Assembly: GCA_019100305.1 (NCBI GenBank)
Contig: JAHRHW010000026.1
Location: 1 to 20,287 of the forward strand
DNA from: Candidatus Thiodiazotropha taylori
Lineage (GTDB): Bacteria; Pseudomonadota; Gammaproteobacteria; Chromatiales; Chromatiaceae
Direction of reading: 5' to 3'
DNA: 20,287 bases
Position numbers and translations under genes: made by a program. Below the pieces are notes generated by a model. That model saw only the letters and a program-made list of their open reading frames with translations, did no database searches and was not told where the DNA came from. Below, piece after piece: positions 8,428 through 15,514 of this stretch (position 1 is its first letter; the number at the start of each line of letters is the position of its first letter).

Positions 8428-8460
8428 CGCCATAACCATGTATTGGACATGGTTATGGCG
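8428..8460 (-). terminator. Strong hairpin terminator downstream of the DUF4332-like gene
   Basis: CGCCATAACCATGT (8428-8441) and ACATGGTTATGGCG (8447-8460) form a perfect 14-bp stem with a 5-base loop. On the minus strand it starts 11 bases after the stop at 8472 and is followed by TTGTTCTT, a moderate T tract. No T tract follows on the plus strand. The position and orientation fit a rho-independent terminator for the gene ending at 8472. Confidence 0.75.
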
Positions 8461-8471
8461 GACAGTATCGC

Positions 8472-8876
8472 CTAGTAGGTGACTACTCTCGGTAGCTGCT
8501 TCGCTTCAGCCACCCACTTCTCTACTGAGGAGAGACTGGGAGTAGCACGTACCAGATTCTTTGCATCATTGACCTCAACCATTTTTGAATGAAGGTTCTC
8601 AGGCTTTCTTTGCGCCAGTTCAGGCACGGTATCCACCCCAGCTGCTTCCAACAGGTCGGAGTACTGCTCACCAATACCCTTGACCCTGAAAAGGTCCGCC
8701 ATATTGACCCATCTGAGAATCAGTTTGCCGCTGATTCCGGTTGAATCTTCAAGTGTCTTACGCCCCTTCTTGGTACTCCCCTGCTCCAGCAAGGCTTCCA
8801 GGCTCTTGATATCAGCCGCTTCCAGTTTTGATGCGTAGGTTGCACCGATACCCTCGATTTCGACTAGCTTAGTCAT
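8472..8876 (-). CDS. Small helix-hairpin-helix (DUF4332-like) protein
   Basis: This 134-residue soluble protein is built of two helix-hairpin-helix-like units: EGIGATYASKLEAADI (8-23) and VKGIGEQYSDLLEAAGV (65-81), each with the GIG hairpin. They are followed by short helices as in DUF4332 proteins. Such units often bind DNA backbone non-specifically, but no function is established for this family. LILRWVNMADLFRVKGIG between the repeats is typical of the family. The ATG at 8876 has a purine-rich GAGAGA about 10 bases upstream. The gene stands apart from its neighbours and ends in its own hairpin terminator, so it is probably a single-gene transcript. Confidence 0.78.
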   Translation of the reverse strand: MTKLVEIEGIGATYASKLEAADIKSLEALLEQGSTKKGRKTLEDSTGISGKLILRWVNMADLFRVKGIGEQYSDLLEAAGVDTVPELAQRKPENLHSKMVEVNDAKNLVRATPSLSSVEKWVAEAKQLPRVVTY

Positions 8877-9263
8877 GATTTTTAAGTCTCTCTATGGTTG
8901 GATAGGTGGTTATTCTTCTTCCATAGTGAGCGTTCCGATACTCAACATCTGCCATCCCTATGCACCCTCTGAAAGGCTTATAATCCCGCATCATCGCTTT
9001 GCCGGCATAGGCCACCAGGTTTCCACAATGAGTGGCAATACAGGTAACCGTTGATTCGGCGGCACCTTTCCTGAACCTCTGACAATGATGATGCAGTACA
9101 AAAATCAAGCTGGCTCTCCATCGCCCCCTTCTCATCCCTGTGAGATGTTCATCATACACACTATAAGAGTTTGATAAATCTTGATTTAGCTCTGAATTCT
9201 AAACAAGTGTTAAATGTTTTTTCAAGGTATTCCAGTGGCTGTTTGCAGCAGCGCCTGGTCACA
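8877..9263. other. Intergenic region upstream of the DUF4332-like gene
   Basis: The 387 bases between two minus-strand genes hold the promoter region of the DUF4332-like gene. The frame at 8869-9159 (minus) gives a His/Cys/Arg-rich peptide with no family likeness and is not accepted as a gene. CCAG (9232-9235) and CTGG (9255-9258), with inner GCTG/CAGC, can form an imperfect hairpin just past the stop of the RRM-like gene, but it has no T tract on the minus strand. I see no other feature. Confidence 0.45.
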
Positions 9264-9677
9264 CTAATTAAACGCGTCGACAACTTGACTGGCGAGGCTG
9301 ATGCGTCGCCGATCCTGTCTTCTCCGATCCCCGGGATAGCGGTGAGCCTTATCTAGCATCAGCCTTCGCCGATCCCGCGAGGCTTCCCGGTGGATATAGG
9401 GATGAGCATGCAGCCTCCGGCCCATCTGTGAGGCCGCATTCAGTCTGCCGATCATTTCGTGGGCGGATTCCGACGGATCTACAAATACAAGCCCATGAAT
9501 TTCCCAATCCCGGGCCTTATTGAACTTCAACTTCAGTACTTTCGACCTGGTGATCTCCACGGCTTTGACTTTCTCTTTAAAAAAAGACCAACCCGGTATT
9601 GCAATTCGGTTGACCATTTTGGTCAATTCCCTTGCTGAACACTCTTCCGATATCCCATTAATAAAAACCCACATCAT
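9264..9677 (-). CDS. Divergent RRM-like protein with Arg-rich tail
   Basis: This 137-residue protein has an N-terminal half that fits an RNA recognition motif. A first strand WVFINGI (3-9) stands at the RNP2 position, a helix follows, and IHGLVFVDPSESAHEMIGRLN (60-80) looks like the RNP1 strand and second helix. GRRLHAHPY (87-94) would be the last strand. The aromatic RNP positions are only partly kept (Phe5, Phe65), so RNA binding is plausible but weaker than for the canonical RRM gene at 15973. The C-terminal part is strongly basic (RDRRRLMLDK, then GDRRRQDRRR), as in nucleic-acid binding tails. GAGAGGA directly precedes tandem ATGs at 9677 and 9674; either could start, and a GTG at 9686 is less likely. 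It is divergent from the LON-domain gene. Confidence 0.65.
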   Translation of the reverse strand: MMWVFINGISEECSARELTKMVNRIAIPGWSFFKEKVKAVEITRSKVLKLKFNKARDWEIHGLVFVDPSESAHEMIGRLNAASQMGRRLHAHPYIHREASRDRRRLMLDKAHRYPGDRRRQDRRRISLASQVVDAFN

Positions 9678-9788
9678 TCCTCTCACAACATGATCTTTAG
9701 CACTTCAATATAGCAGACTATGAACCTGGCTCCCTGATATTCAGTCTTTATTTTGTCGCGGCTCTGCCTTTGAGATTCAGGCTGTTAG

Positions 9789-9848
9789 GGGCTTCAAGCA
9801 GATCCTTGCTCAGCGTTATGGCTCTTGACAAGGGTCTGCTTGAAGCCC
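9789..9848. repeat. Inverted repeat with 20-bp arms upstream of the LON-domain gene
   Basis: GGGCTTCAAGCAGATCCTTG (9789-9808) and CAAGGGTCTGCTTGAAGCCC (9829-9848) pair over 20 bp with one G-T position, around a 20-base spacer. No T tract follows on either strand, so it is not a standard terminator. It ends 30 bases before the TATAAT at 9879. It could be a large operator, a structured non-coding RNA or a relic of a palindromic repeat element. I saw no second copy in the window. Confidence 0.8.
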
Positions 9849-9878
9849 TGAAAGTGAACTATTTGGTCGCCGGGTTTA

Positions 9879-9884
9879 TATAAT
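9879..9884 (+). promoter_or_regulatory. Candidate -10 box (TATAAT) of the LON-domain gene
   Basis: A perfect TATAAT gives a predicted start of transcription near 9891. The -35 region is poor (GTGAAC at 9854-9859 with 19-base spacing). GAGGAG lies at 9899-9904, just before the ATG at 9906. This arrangement suggests translation may begin at 9906 as well as at 9996. Confidence 0.45.
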
Positions 9885-9995
9885 ACCTATACAAATCGAG
9901 GAGTAATGTTACTGGCCTGCTGCGGGTTATTATTACCAAGGAACAATTGCCAGTCAGCTGTACTCATAAATAGTGAACGGCCAGTAGGAAGCGTA

Positions 9996-10649
9996 ATGCC
10001 AAATCCATTTATTACTCAATTTCAGCAGTTACCCGATACCATCCCGATTTTTCCGCTCGCTGGCGCCATTGTGATGCCTGGAGCGCAGTTGCCGCTGAAT
10101 ATCTTCGAACCCCGATATATCAATATGATCGAGGATGCGATGGCAAGCCATCACCTGATTGGCATGGTACAACCTCTGGAACAACCGGAAAACAGCAAAC
10201 ATGAAGTATTCAATACCGGCTGCTCCGGCAGAATAAGCTACTACAATGAAACACCCGATGGCAGAATCGAGATCATTCTTACCGGAGTATGTCGTTTTGA
10301 TATCGGTGAAGAACTTAAGACTACCCGTGGTTATCGTCTCATAACCCCACTCTGGTCAAGGTTTGAATCGGATTACGACGCCGCTTCCAGCGCATTGCTC
10401 AAAGAGCGAAAACAGATCGAGCTCACCCTCGACCGCTATCTGCTGGCGAATGACCTGCAGACCGATACCGAACAATTGAAACAGCTTCCTACTGATCTAC
10501 TGGTGAATGTCCTGACCACCGCTCTGCCCCTACCCCATGAGGACAAGCAGTCCATGGTCGAAACTGTCGATATCGCTGAGCGACTGCAGATGCTGGTCAC
10601 TAAACTGGACTTGAGCAGTTATCCGCCAAACAGTGATTTGAAACACTGA
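9996..10649 (+). CDS. Stand-alone LON substrate-binding-domain protein
   Basis: This 217-residue protein consists only of the N-terminal (LON/PUA-like) domain of Lon protease, without ATPase or peptidase. Typical features are DTIPIFPLAGAIVMPGAQLPLNIFEPRYINMIEDAM (14-49), GCSGRI (76-81), GRIEIILTGVCRFDI (89-103) and the helical C-terminal part with DLLVNVLTTALPLP and ERLQMLVTKL. The ATG at 9996 has AGGAAG 5 bases upstream and matches where homologues begin. An in-frame ATG at 9906, close behind GAGGAG and a -10 box, would add 30 residues (MLLACCGLLLPRNN...) not expected in the family. The role of stand-alone LON proteins is unsettled; a part in protein quality control is often suggested. The YheT-like gene follows after 34 bp, probably in one operon. 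Confidence 0.85.
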   Translation: MPNPFITQFQQLPDTIPIFPLAGAIVMPGAQLPLNIFEPRYINMIEDAMASHHLIGMVQPLEQPENSKHEVFNTGCSGRISYYNETPDGRIEIILTGVCRFDIGEELKTTRGYRLITPLWSRFESDYDAASSALLKERKQIELTLDRYLLANDLQTDTEQLKQLPTDLLVNVLTTALPLPHEDKQSMVETVDIAERLQMLVTKLDLSSYPPNSDLKH

Positions 10650-10683
10650 ATCTCCTCAGACGATAAAGATTGCGTTTTGCTTT

Positions 10684-11694
10684 ATGGCCAATGTGACCCA
10701 CACTCCTTTCAGACCTGCCTGGTGGCTCAAGTCTCCCCATCTTCAGACCATTTGGCCAAGTCTGTTCAGGTCAAGAGTCAAGCTCGATTTTCGTGCCGAA
10801 CGAATCGATCTCAGGGATGGAGACTTCATAGACCTCTCCTGGCATCAAGGCTCCAGTGGACCTCTGGTGATGTTGATACACGGACTGGAGGGCTCCATCA
10901 GTTCCCACTATGTCATACCAACACTTCAGGCACTGCATCGAGCCGGATTCAGTACCTTGTTCATGCACCTGCGTGGCTGCAGTGATGAGCCGAATCGGCT
11001 GCAGCGGAGCTATCACTCCGGGGCATCTGAAGATCTCAATGAGATCCTTGAACTGCTGGAGTCCAGGAATCAGATTCCGCAAGCCGTGGTCGGATTCTCC
11101 CTGGGAGGAAATCTGCTTTTGAAGTATCTCTCCGAAACAGGCCACAGGAGTCGAATCGATGCGGCTGTCGCGGTCTCCGTGCCCTTCAATCTAAGCCAGG
11201 CTGCAACTCGCCTGGAACAGGGGCTATCCAGGATATATGGACGCTACCTACTTGATAAACTGAAGAAAAGCTATATCGAAAAGTGTCAGATACGCGGTTT
11301 TGAGAAAACCATCGACCTATCAGCCATTCAAACCATCTATCAGTTCGATGACAAGATAACCTCTCGGTTAAATGGGTTTAATGATGCGGATGACTACTAC
11401 AGCAAGAGCAGTTCGGGCACAAAACTGAAAGAAATCACTACCCCAACCCTGATCATCCATGCCCTGGATGATCCGTTCATGTTTCCAACCAATGTCCCTG
11501 GACTTGATCAGTTGGGCCCAGGTGTTGACCTGGAACTCTGTATGAATGGTGGACACGTGGGGTTTATCCAGGGGAATCTGCCGTTCAGAGCAGAGTATTG
11601 GCTGGATACGCGCATCAGCCAGTACCTGAAAATGCTACTCAAGCCAGAATATCAGCCAAACGACAACAACGACTTGCAATTATCATCCAACTGA
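10684..11694 (+). CDS. yheT: YheT-family alpha/beta hydrolase
   Basis: This 336-residue alpha/beta hydrolase of the YheT (AB-hydrolase YheT/ABHD1-like) family is probably a carboxylesterase of unknown substrate. The family opening PFRPAWWLKSPHLQTIWPSL (8-27) is clear, followed by the oxyanion-loop HGLEGS (66-71), LRGCSDEPNR (96-105), the nucleophile elbow GFSLGGN with Ser139, the acid in ALDDPFM (Asp262/263) and His291 in NGGHVGF. Length matches E. coli YheT (340) well. No signal peptide, so cytosolic. The ATG at 10684 lacks a good ribosome binding site, which suits translational coupling to the LON-domain gene 34 bp upstream. The C-terminal 20 residues are Asn/Gln rich and variable. Confidence 0.9.
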   Translation: MANVTHTPFRPAWWLKSPHLQTIWPSLFRSRVKLDFRAERIDLRDGDFIDLSWHQGSSGPLVMLIHGLEGSISSHYVIPTLQALHRAGFSTLFMHLRGCSDEPNRLQRSYHSGASEDLNEILELLESRNQIPQAVVGFSLGGNLLLKYLSETGHRSRIDAAVAVSVPFNLSQAATRLEQGLSRIYGRYLLDKLKKSYIEKCQIRGFEKTIDLSAIQTIYQFDDKITSRLNGFNDADDYYSKSSSGTKLKEITTPTLIIHALDDPFMFPTNVPGLDQLGPGVDLELCMNGGHVGFIQGNLPFRAEYWLDTRISQYLKMLLKPEYQPNDNNDLQLSSN

Positions 11695-11817
11695 CACAAT
11701 CTACAGCTTGGTTTGCCAGCCGAATTGGATAGTTAGGTCAGACATCCACACCTGCTCTGTCTTCACGATTCCTATCTCACCATATTGAAAGCTGATTGTA
11801 GCGGACAAACCTGTTCT

Positions 11818-11823
11818 TATTAT
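11818..11823 (+). promoter_or_regulatory. Weak candidate -10 of the unknown kinase-like gene
   Basis: TATTAT (5/6 to consensus) stands 20 bases before the ATG at 11844. TTGTAG at 11796-11801 with 16-base spacing is a poor -35. AAGGT at about 11830 gives a ribosome binding site for the ATG. Confidence 0.3.
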
Positions 11824-11843
11824 GTTTTGCAAGGTCACTTCGA

Positions 11844-12548
11844 ATGCCTGATCCCAGTGGTAAAGAGACAGATCAGATGGTGGTGGATATCGCCTGTCTC
11901 GATCACAGTCGATTCCGGGCAACCCTAATTTCAACCATTGGCAGCCATTGTGAAGTTTGGCGGAGTAGTAAACGCCACGAAAAACTCGTAGATGGCGAAA
12001 TTGAGACAAGCTATACCGAATTTGTTATCAAGTGGCCTTATACAGACTACTCCGAAAACGAGACAAAACTACTGGCCCGACACTATCGTCAACTCAAGGA
12101 TACGCTTGATGAGATCATCCCGGACGCCTTGTTCGTCGTAACAAAGATCAACGGTCGCGCCAGTGTCTTGGTGCTGGCCCAGGCAATCAACGTCTGGTTC
12201 AACATCGCCAATCAGCAGAATGAAGAGGAAGCAATCAAGCTGTTGTGCGCCAATCCGAAATCACGAATTCAACTCTCCCGTTTCGTCAAAGCGGCACAAG
12301 CCTGGCGCAAGTCGGACAACCCTAAAGTCATCGATCTTTTCGGCATCGACAATCTGGTTATGGATACCAACCGGGATATCCATTTTCTGGACAGTTTCTT
12401 TGTTTTCTTCTTTGAAGACACCTTCCACTTGATCGATGGCTGTGAAGAGGATACCGAACTGGCGGATAAGGTTAATCTCTCAATCAAAAGAATGAACTAC
12501 CTGGAAAGGCTACTGGAGCAGGTAAAGGCTTCCTGCGATCAACAGTAG
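11844..12548 (+). CDS. Unrecognised protein with possible kinase-like fold
   Basis: I do not recognise a named family. The 234 residues are soluble, with no signal or membrane helix. Parts recall the protein-kinase / aminoglycoside-phosphotransferase fold. A strand EFVIKWPY with Lys63 could be the ATP-binding lysine, a helix with acidic residues follows (TKLLARHYRQLKDTLDEII, 74-92), and LFVVTKINGRASVLVLAQ (96-113) reads like the hinge strands. DLFGIDNLVMDTNRDIHFLDSFF (164-186) resembles the catalytic loop Asn (Asn170) and DFG-type Asp (Asp183). The usual HxD catalytic aspartate is not obvious, so activity is uncertain and the comparison is inference. AAGGT lies about 10 bases before the ATG at 11844; Met12 is an alternative start. 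It is convergent with the histidine kinase gene, only 16 bases apart, and not in an operon with YheT by spacing (149 bp). Confidence 0.7.
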   Translation: MPDPSGKETDQMVVDIACLDHSRFRATLISTIGSHCEVWRSSKRHEKLVDGEIETSYTEFVIKWPYTDYSENETKLLARHYRQLKDTLDEIIPDALFVVTKINGRASVLVLAQAINVWFNIANQQNEEEAIKLLCANPKSRIQLSRFVKAAQAWRKSDNPKVIDLFGIDNLVMDTNRDIHFLDSFFVFFFEDTFHLIDGCEEDTELADKVNLSIKRMNYLERLLEQVKASCDQQ

Positions 12549-12564
12549 CTGCTCATGATCCAGG

Positions 12565-14043
12565 TCACCGGGTCAGGGCACCCGGGAAATGCACAGAAAC
12601 AGTCAAGCCACCATGGTTTTCCCTGTTTTCCATCTCAATGGATGCATGATGAAGATCGACAATTCTTTTAACAATCGCCAACCCCAAACCACTACCCTGG
12701 ATTTTGGTATCCTCACCCCGTCGAAAACGCTGATAAAGACCCTGTTGCTTGGATTCGGGGATACCAGGCCCTGTATCATGCACTTCTATCTTCGCACCTG
12801 AGTCCTGCTCTACCAGTTTAACGGTGACTTCACCGTTATTCGGCGTATAGCGGATCGCATTGTCGATAATATTTCTCAACAAAATCTGTATGGCAGGTGA
12901 AAACCCCGGTACCACTACCCTATCATTCGGGCCGTCGTAGGAGATCTCAATATCCTTCTCCAATGCCAAACCAGCGATGCCGGCAATCACATTGATTGTC
13001 TCCTGCTGCAGGTCCACCTGATGCGTATGGGACTCATCGAACGATTGACTATCCATTCTGGCCAGAGTCAACAGCTGTTCAAGCAGGTGTGTGGCCCGAT
13101 CCACCCCACGAATCACCTGATCAAGAAATCCTTTGTGTGCCTGTTCTGTTGAGAGGGATTTGGCTTGAGCCAATGTCTTCAAGGCAGCCAAGGGGGTTCT
13201 CAGCTCATGAGCTGCATCGGCAGTAAATCTTCGCTCGTTTTCCAATGCAGAGTGAACTTTGAGAAACAGATGATTCAACGACTCCACCATGGGCACCACT
13301 TCACTCGGTACATCTTCAGTTGATATTGGATCGAGTGAATTTGGATCTCTGTTCTCAACTTTATCTGCAATTGTGCTGAGTGGTTTCAGGCCGTTTCCAA
13401 CCATCATCCAGATAATGAAACCGAGTAAAGGTAGTGCAATTATGATTGGCCATAAGCTGTTGAAGACGATTTCCGATTCGATCTCCTCTCTGACGGAGAG
13501 TAACTCACCCACAAGCACATTGAACTGACCGCTCGACTCCTTCAGCCCAAACATCCTCCACGCTTTATCCTCAATAACAAAATTGTTGTATCCAACCTTA
13601 AAATCGTTGAATGATGCAGGCAGATTTGAACGTAGATAGGTTTTCCCATTGACCCCTTTTATCAAAAACGCGATTTTCGATTCATATCGATGCCCTTCCA
13701 CCAGATCCCTGGGTACCAAAGTCAGGTAATCCTGTTCACTTTCACTCTCGTGTGATTGGAAGTCATGCAGGATCTCCATAAACCTTGACGATCGAGTCGC
13801 AGCATCTTTACCAACTTCGGCAACCAGTTTCTGCAGGGTCTCTTTGACCTCCTCATCCTCTTCAATCTCATGGATCATCAAGGTAGCGAGGATTCTTGAT
13901 TCCTGAGCCAGAGTTGCGTCGTAGATCTCTTCGACTTCATGCGAGGCTACCTGGTAGACGAACAGTGCGGTGATCAACCAGAGGAAAATGATGGCGGTGA
14001 TCAGACTGGCTAAAAGGCGTCGGCGAATTGATTGAATCGTCAT
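12565..14043 (-). CDS. Two-component sensor histidine kinase (QseC/PmrB-like)
   Basis: This inner-membrane sensor kinase of 492 residues partners the response regulator encoded 13 bases upstream. TM1 (about 10-30) and TM2 (about 196-215) enclose a periplasmic sensor of about 165 residues rich in Glu/Asp, of no recognised type. A HAMP-like linker follows (218-270), then HisKA with phospho-His279 in AAHELRTPLAALK. The ATPase domain has the N box NIIDNAIRYTP (391-401), G1 box DTGPGIP (423-429) and G2 box GSGLGLAIVKR (450-460). All catalytic residues are present. The ATG at 14043 is preceded by AGGG. The overall layout matches QseC/PmrB kinases; the acidic sensor could suggest cation sensing, but the signal is unknown. 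Confidence 0.92.
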   Translation of the reverse strand: MTIQSIRRRLLASLITAIIFLWLITALFVYQVASHEVEEIYDATLAQESRILATLMIHEIEEDEEVKETLQKLVAEVGKDAATRSSRFMEILHDFQSHESESEQDYLTLVPRDLVEGHRYESKIAFLIKGVNGKTYLRSNLPASFNDFKVGYNNFVIEDKAWRMFGLKESSGQFNVLVGELLSVREEIESEIVFNSLWPIIIALPLLGFIIWMMVGNGLKPLSTIADKVENRDPNSLDPISTEDVPSEVVPMVESLNHLFLKVHSALENERRFTADAAHELRTPLAALKTLAQAKSLSTEQAHKGFLDQVIRGVDRATHLLEQLLTLARMDSQSFDESHTHQVDLQQETINVIAGIAGLALEKDIEISYDGPNDRVVVPGFSPAIQILLRNIIDNAIRYTPNNGEVTVKLVEQDSGAKIEVHDTGPGIPESKQQGLYQRFRRGEDTKIQGSGLGLAIVKRIVDLHHASIEMENRENHGGLTVSVHFPGALTR

Positions 14044-14056
14044 GAATTGACTTGCC

Positions 14057-14728
14057 CTAATCGGATTGACTCTGCTTAGGGATCATGTAGCCAACGCCGC
14101 GTACGGTCTTGATCAACGTCTTTCCCAGCTTTTTACGAAGATGGTGGATATACACTTCAATGGCATTACTCTCCACACCCTCATCCCAACCATAGAGGGA
14201 TTCTTCCAGAGCCTGTCGGGACATGATTCGTCCTGGATGGGATATCAGGGTTTCCAAAATGGAGAACTCATTCGCGCCCAAAATGACCTCTACTCCATCC
14301 TTTTGTAAACTGCGGGATGCGGGATCCATGGTAAGTCCGGCATACTCGATAACTGGTGCAGCACGCCCTTCCCGCCGGCGGCAGATGGCGCGTAACCTGG
14401 CATCCACCTCGAGCAAATCGAACGGTTTAACGACGTAATCATCTGCTCCCAGGTCCAACCCCTGGATCCTATCATCAAGTGTGTCTCTTGCGGTGAGTAC
14501 CAGTACCGGTACATTACTGCCTCTGCCGCGTAAATTTTTTAATACATCCAGGCCATCCTGAGTTGGCAGCCCCAGATCCAGAATCAGGGCATCGATATTT
14601 TCACTCAACAAAGCTTGTTCAGTCGCTGGGCCATCGACCAACCAATCGACCGTATGCCCCAACTCTCTCAGCCCCATACTGAGACCCTCTCCAAGATGAC
14701 GATCATCTTCCGCCAAAACAATTCGCAT
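14057..14728 (-). CDS. OmpR-family response regulator (QseB/PmrA-like)
   Basis: This DNA-binding response regulator of 223 residues is phosphorylated by the adjacent kinase. The receiver (1-115) has Asp8/Asp9, phospho-acceptor Asp51 in LILDLGLP, Thr79 and Lys101 in VVKPFD. The winged-helix domain (about 127-216) has NEFSILETLISHPGRIMSRQALEESLYG, the recognition-helix region ESNAIEVYIHHLRKKLG and TVRGVGYMI. LYGWDEGVESNAIEVYIHHLRKKLG is close to QseB/PmrA proteins. The start is the ATG at 14728 with AGGA about 12 bases upstream; the TTG codon just before it would add one residue. It precedes the kinase gene by 13 bp, and TPR gene lies 105 bp upstream in the same direction. A small inverted repeat ACTCG/CGAGT (14770-14785) upstream might be an operator, unproven. 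Confidence 0.93.
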   Translation of the reverse strand: MRIVLAEDDRHLGEGLSMGLRELGHTVDWLVDGPATEQALLSENIDALILDLGLPTQDGLDVLKNLRGRGSNVPVLVLTARDTLDDRIQGLDLGADDYVVKPFDLLEVDARLRAICRRREGRAAPVIEYAGLTMDPASRSLQKDGVEVILGANEFSILETLISHPGRIMSRQALEESLYGWDEGVESNAIEVYIHHLRKKLGKTLIKTVRGVGYMIPKQSQSD

Positions 14729-14833
14729 CAAACAAGTCCTGATTCAATCTCTCAACTAATACAGAACACACTCGTCATTTCGAGTCATCTGCATACTGTG
14801 TCAGGCTTGTTGACCGGCCCTGGCGGCAGAGAT

Positions 14834-15514
14834 TCAAAATGAGTGTGGAAACCCGGGTTGATTGTCATACATTAACTGTAGCTGTTTTTTGGCAGTTGAA
14901 AGTGCTGCTTCAGCGGCTCTTTTTAGTCCGGCATCAGCTACCCGGTTATTTGCTCTGATGGGTAAAGCCAAAACCTTTTCAAATGCTGTGATTGCAGGCT
15001 GTAACCGCTTTTCATGCAGCAGAAACTCTGCGTAATAGAAGTTTGCATCGATATTCTCCGGATTCACATCCAGAGCCTTGAGCAGATGCTGCTCTGCTTT
15101 CTCATCGTCACCGAACCCCAATGGATATCCTGGCACCTGGTAGTAGAGGCTCCCCAGAACTGTATATAAAGTACCATCAAGAACCGTCGGTTCGATCGAT
15201 TCCGCCTCCTCAAGCAAACGTTTTGCCTGTCTTGCGAGTGCAAGCCCGGACATGTTGCTGCTGTCCTTGGCCAGGGTTGAAAGCACTACAGCGTGCCAGA
15301 CCATTGCAGCCGGATTTCCCGGTTGCTCGCTGACAACCGCTTCCATCTCAGCTGCCAGCGCATGCAGGGGTTCACGACGCTGATCCAGTGCAGTTTCAAA
15401 CTTCAGAATCGCCCAACGTTCACTCAATTCCAATAATGCAGTAGACATTTCTGCCGCCCAAACACATCCCTGGTAAAACAGAAACATGAGAATGGAGAAG
15501 GATGTTTTTTTCAT
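14834..15514 (-). CDS. Exported TPR-repeat protein
   Basis: This 226-residue protein has a Sec signal peptide (MKKTSFSILMFLFYQGCVWA, predicted cleavage after Ala20) and an all-helical body. The residues around Cys17 (YQGC) do not fit a lipobox well, so a soluble periplasmic protein is preferred over a lipoprotein. TPR-like units are seen at about 111-150 (AEQHLLKALDVNPENIDA) and 155-186 (FYYAEFLLHEKRLQPAITAFEKVLAL); the segment GYPLGFGDDEKAEQHL is common in such exported TPR proteins. The start is the ATG at 15514; an in-frame TTG at 15532 would mask the signal. It lies ahead of the response-regulator and kinase genes on the same strand, 105 bp away, and may belong to their regulon. Its partner is unknown. 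Confidence 0.82.
   Translation of the reverse strand: MKKTSFSILMFLFYQGCVWAAEMSTALLELSERWAILKFETALDQRREPLHALAAEMEAVVSEQPGNPAAMVWHAVVLSTLAKDSSNMSGLALARQAKRLLEEAESIEPTVLDGTLYTVLGSLYYQVPGYPLGFGDDEKAEQHLLKALDVNPENIDANFYYAEFLLHEKRLQPAITAFEKVLALPIRANNRVADAGLKRAAEAALSTAKKQLQLMYDNQPGFPHSF

Larger units (their letters stand above)
9678..9995. other. Divergent intergenic region with long inverted repeat and promoter
   Basis: The space between the RRM-like gene (minus) and the LON-domain gene (plus) holds a 20-bp-arm inverted repeat, a -10 box and two possible starts of the LON gene, each entered separately. The remainder (9687-9780) shows no gene or clear signal. Confidence 0.5.

Noticed and set aside
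8217..8450. 77-residue minus frame upstream of the zinc peptidase
   Set aside because: It starts inside the loop and arm of the terminator hairpin and its translation has no protein-like pattern.
8869..9159. 96-residue minus frame upstream of the DUF4332-like gene
   Set aside because: Cys/His/Arg-rich translation without a motif; it overlaps the start of the accepted gene.
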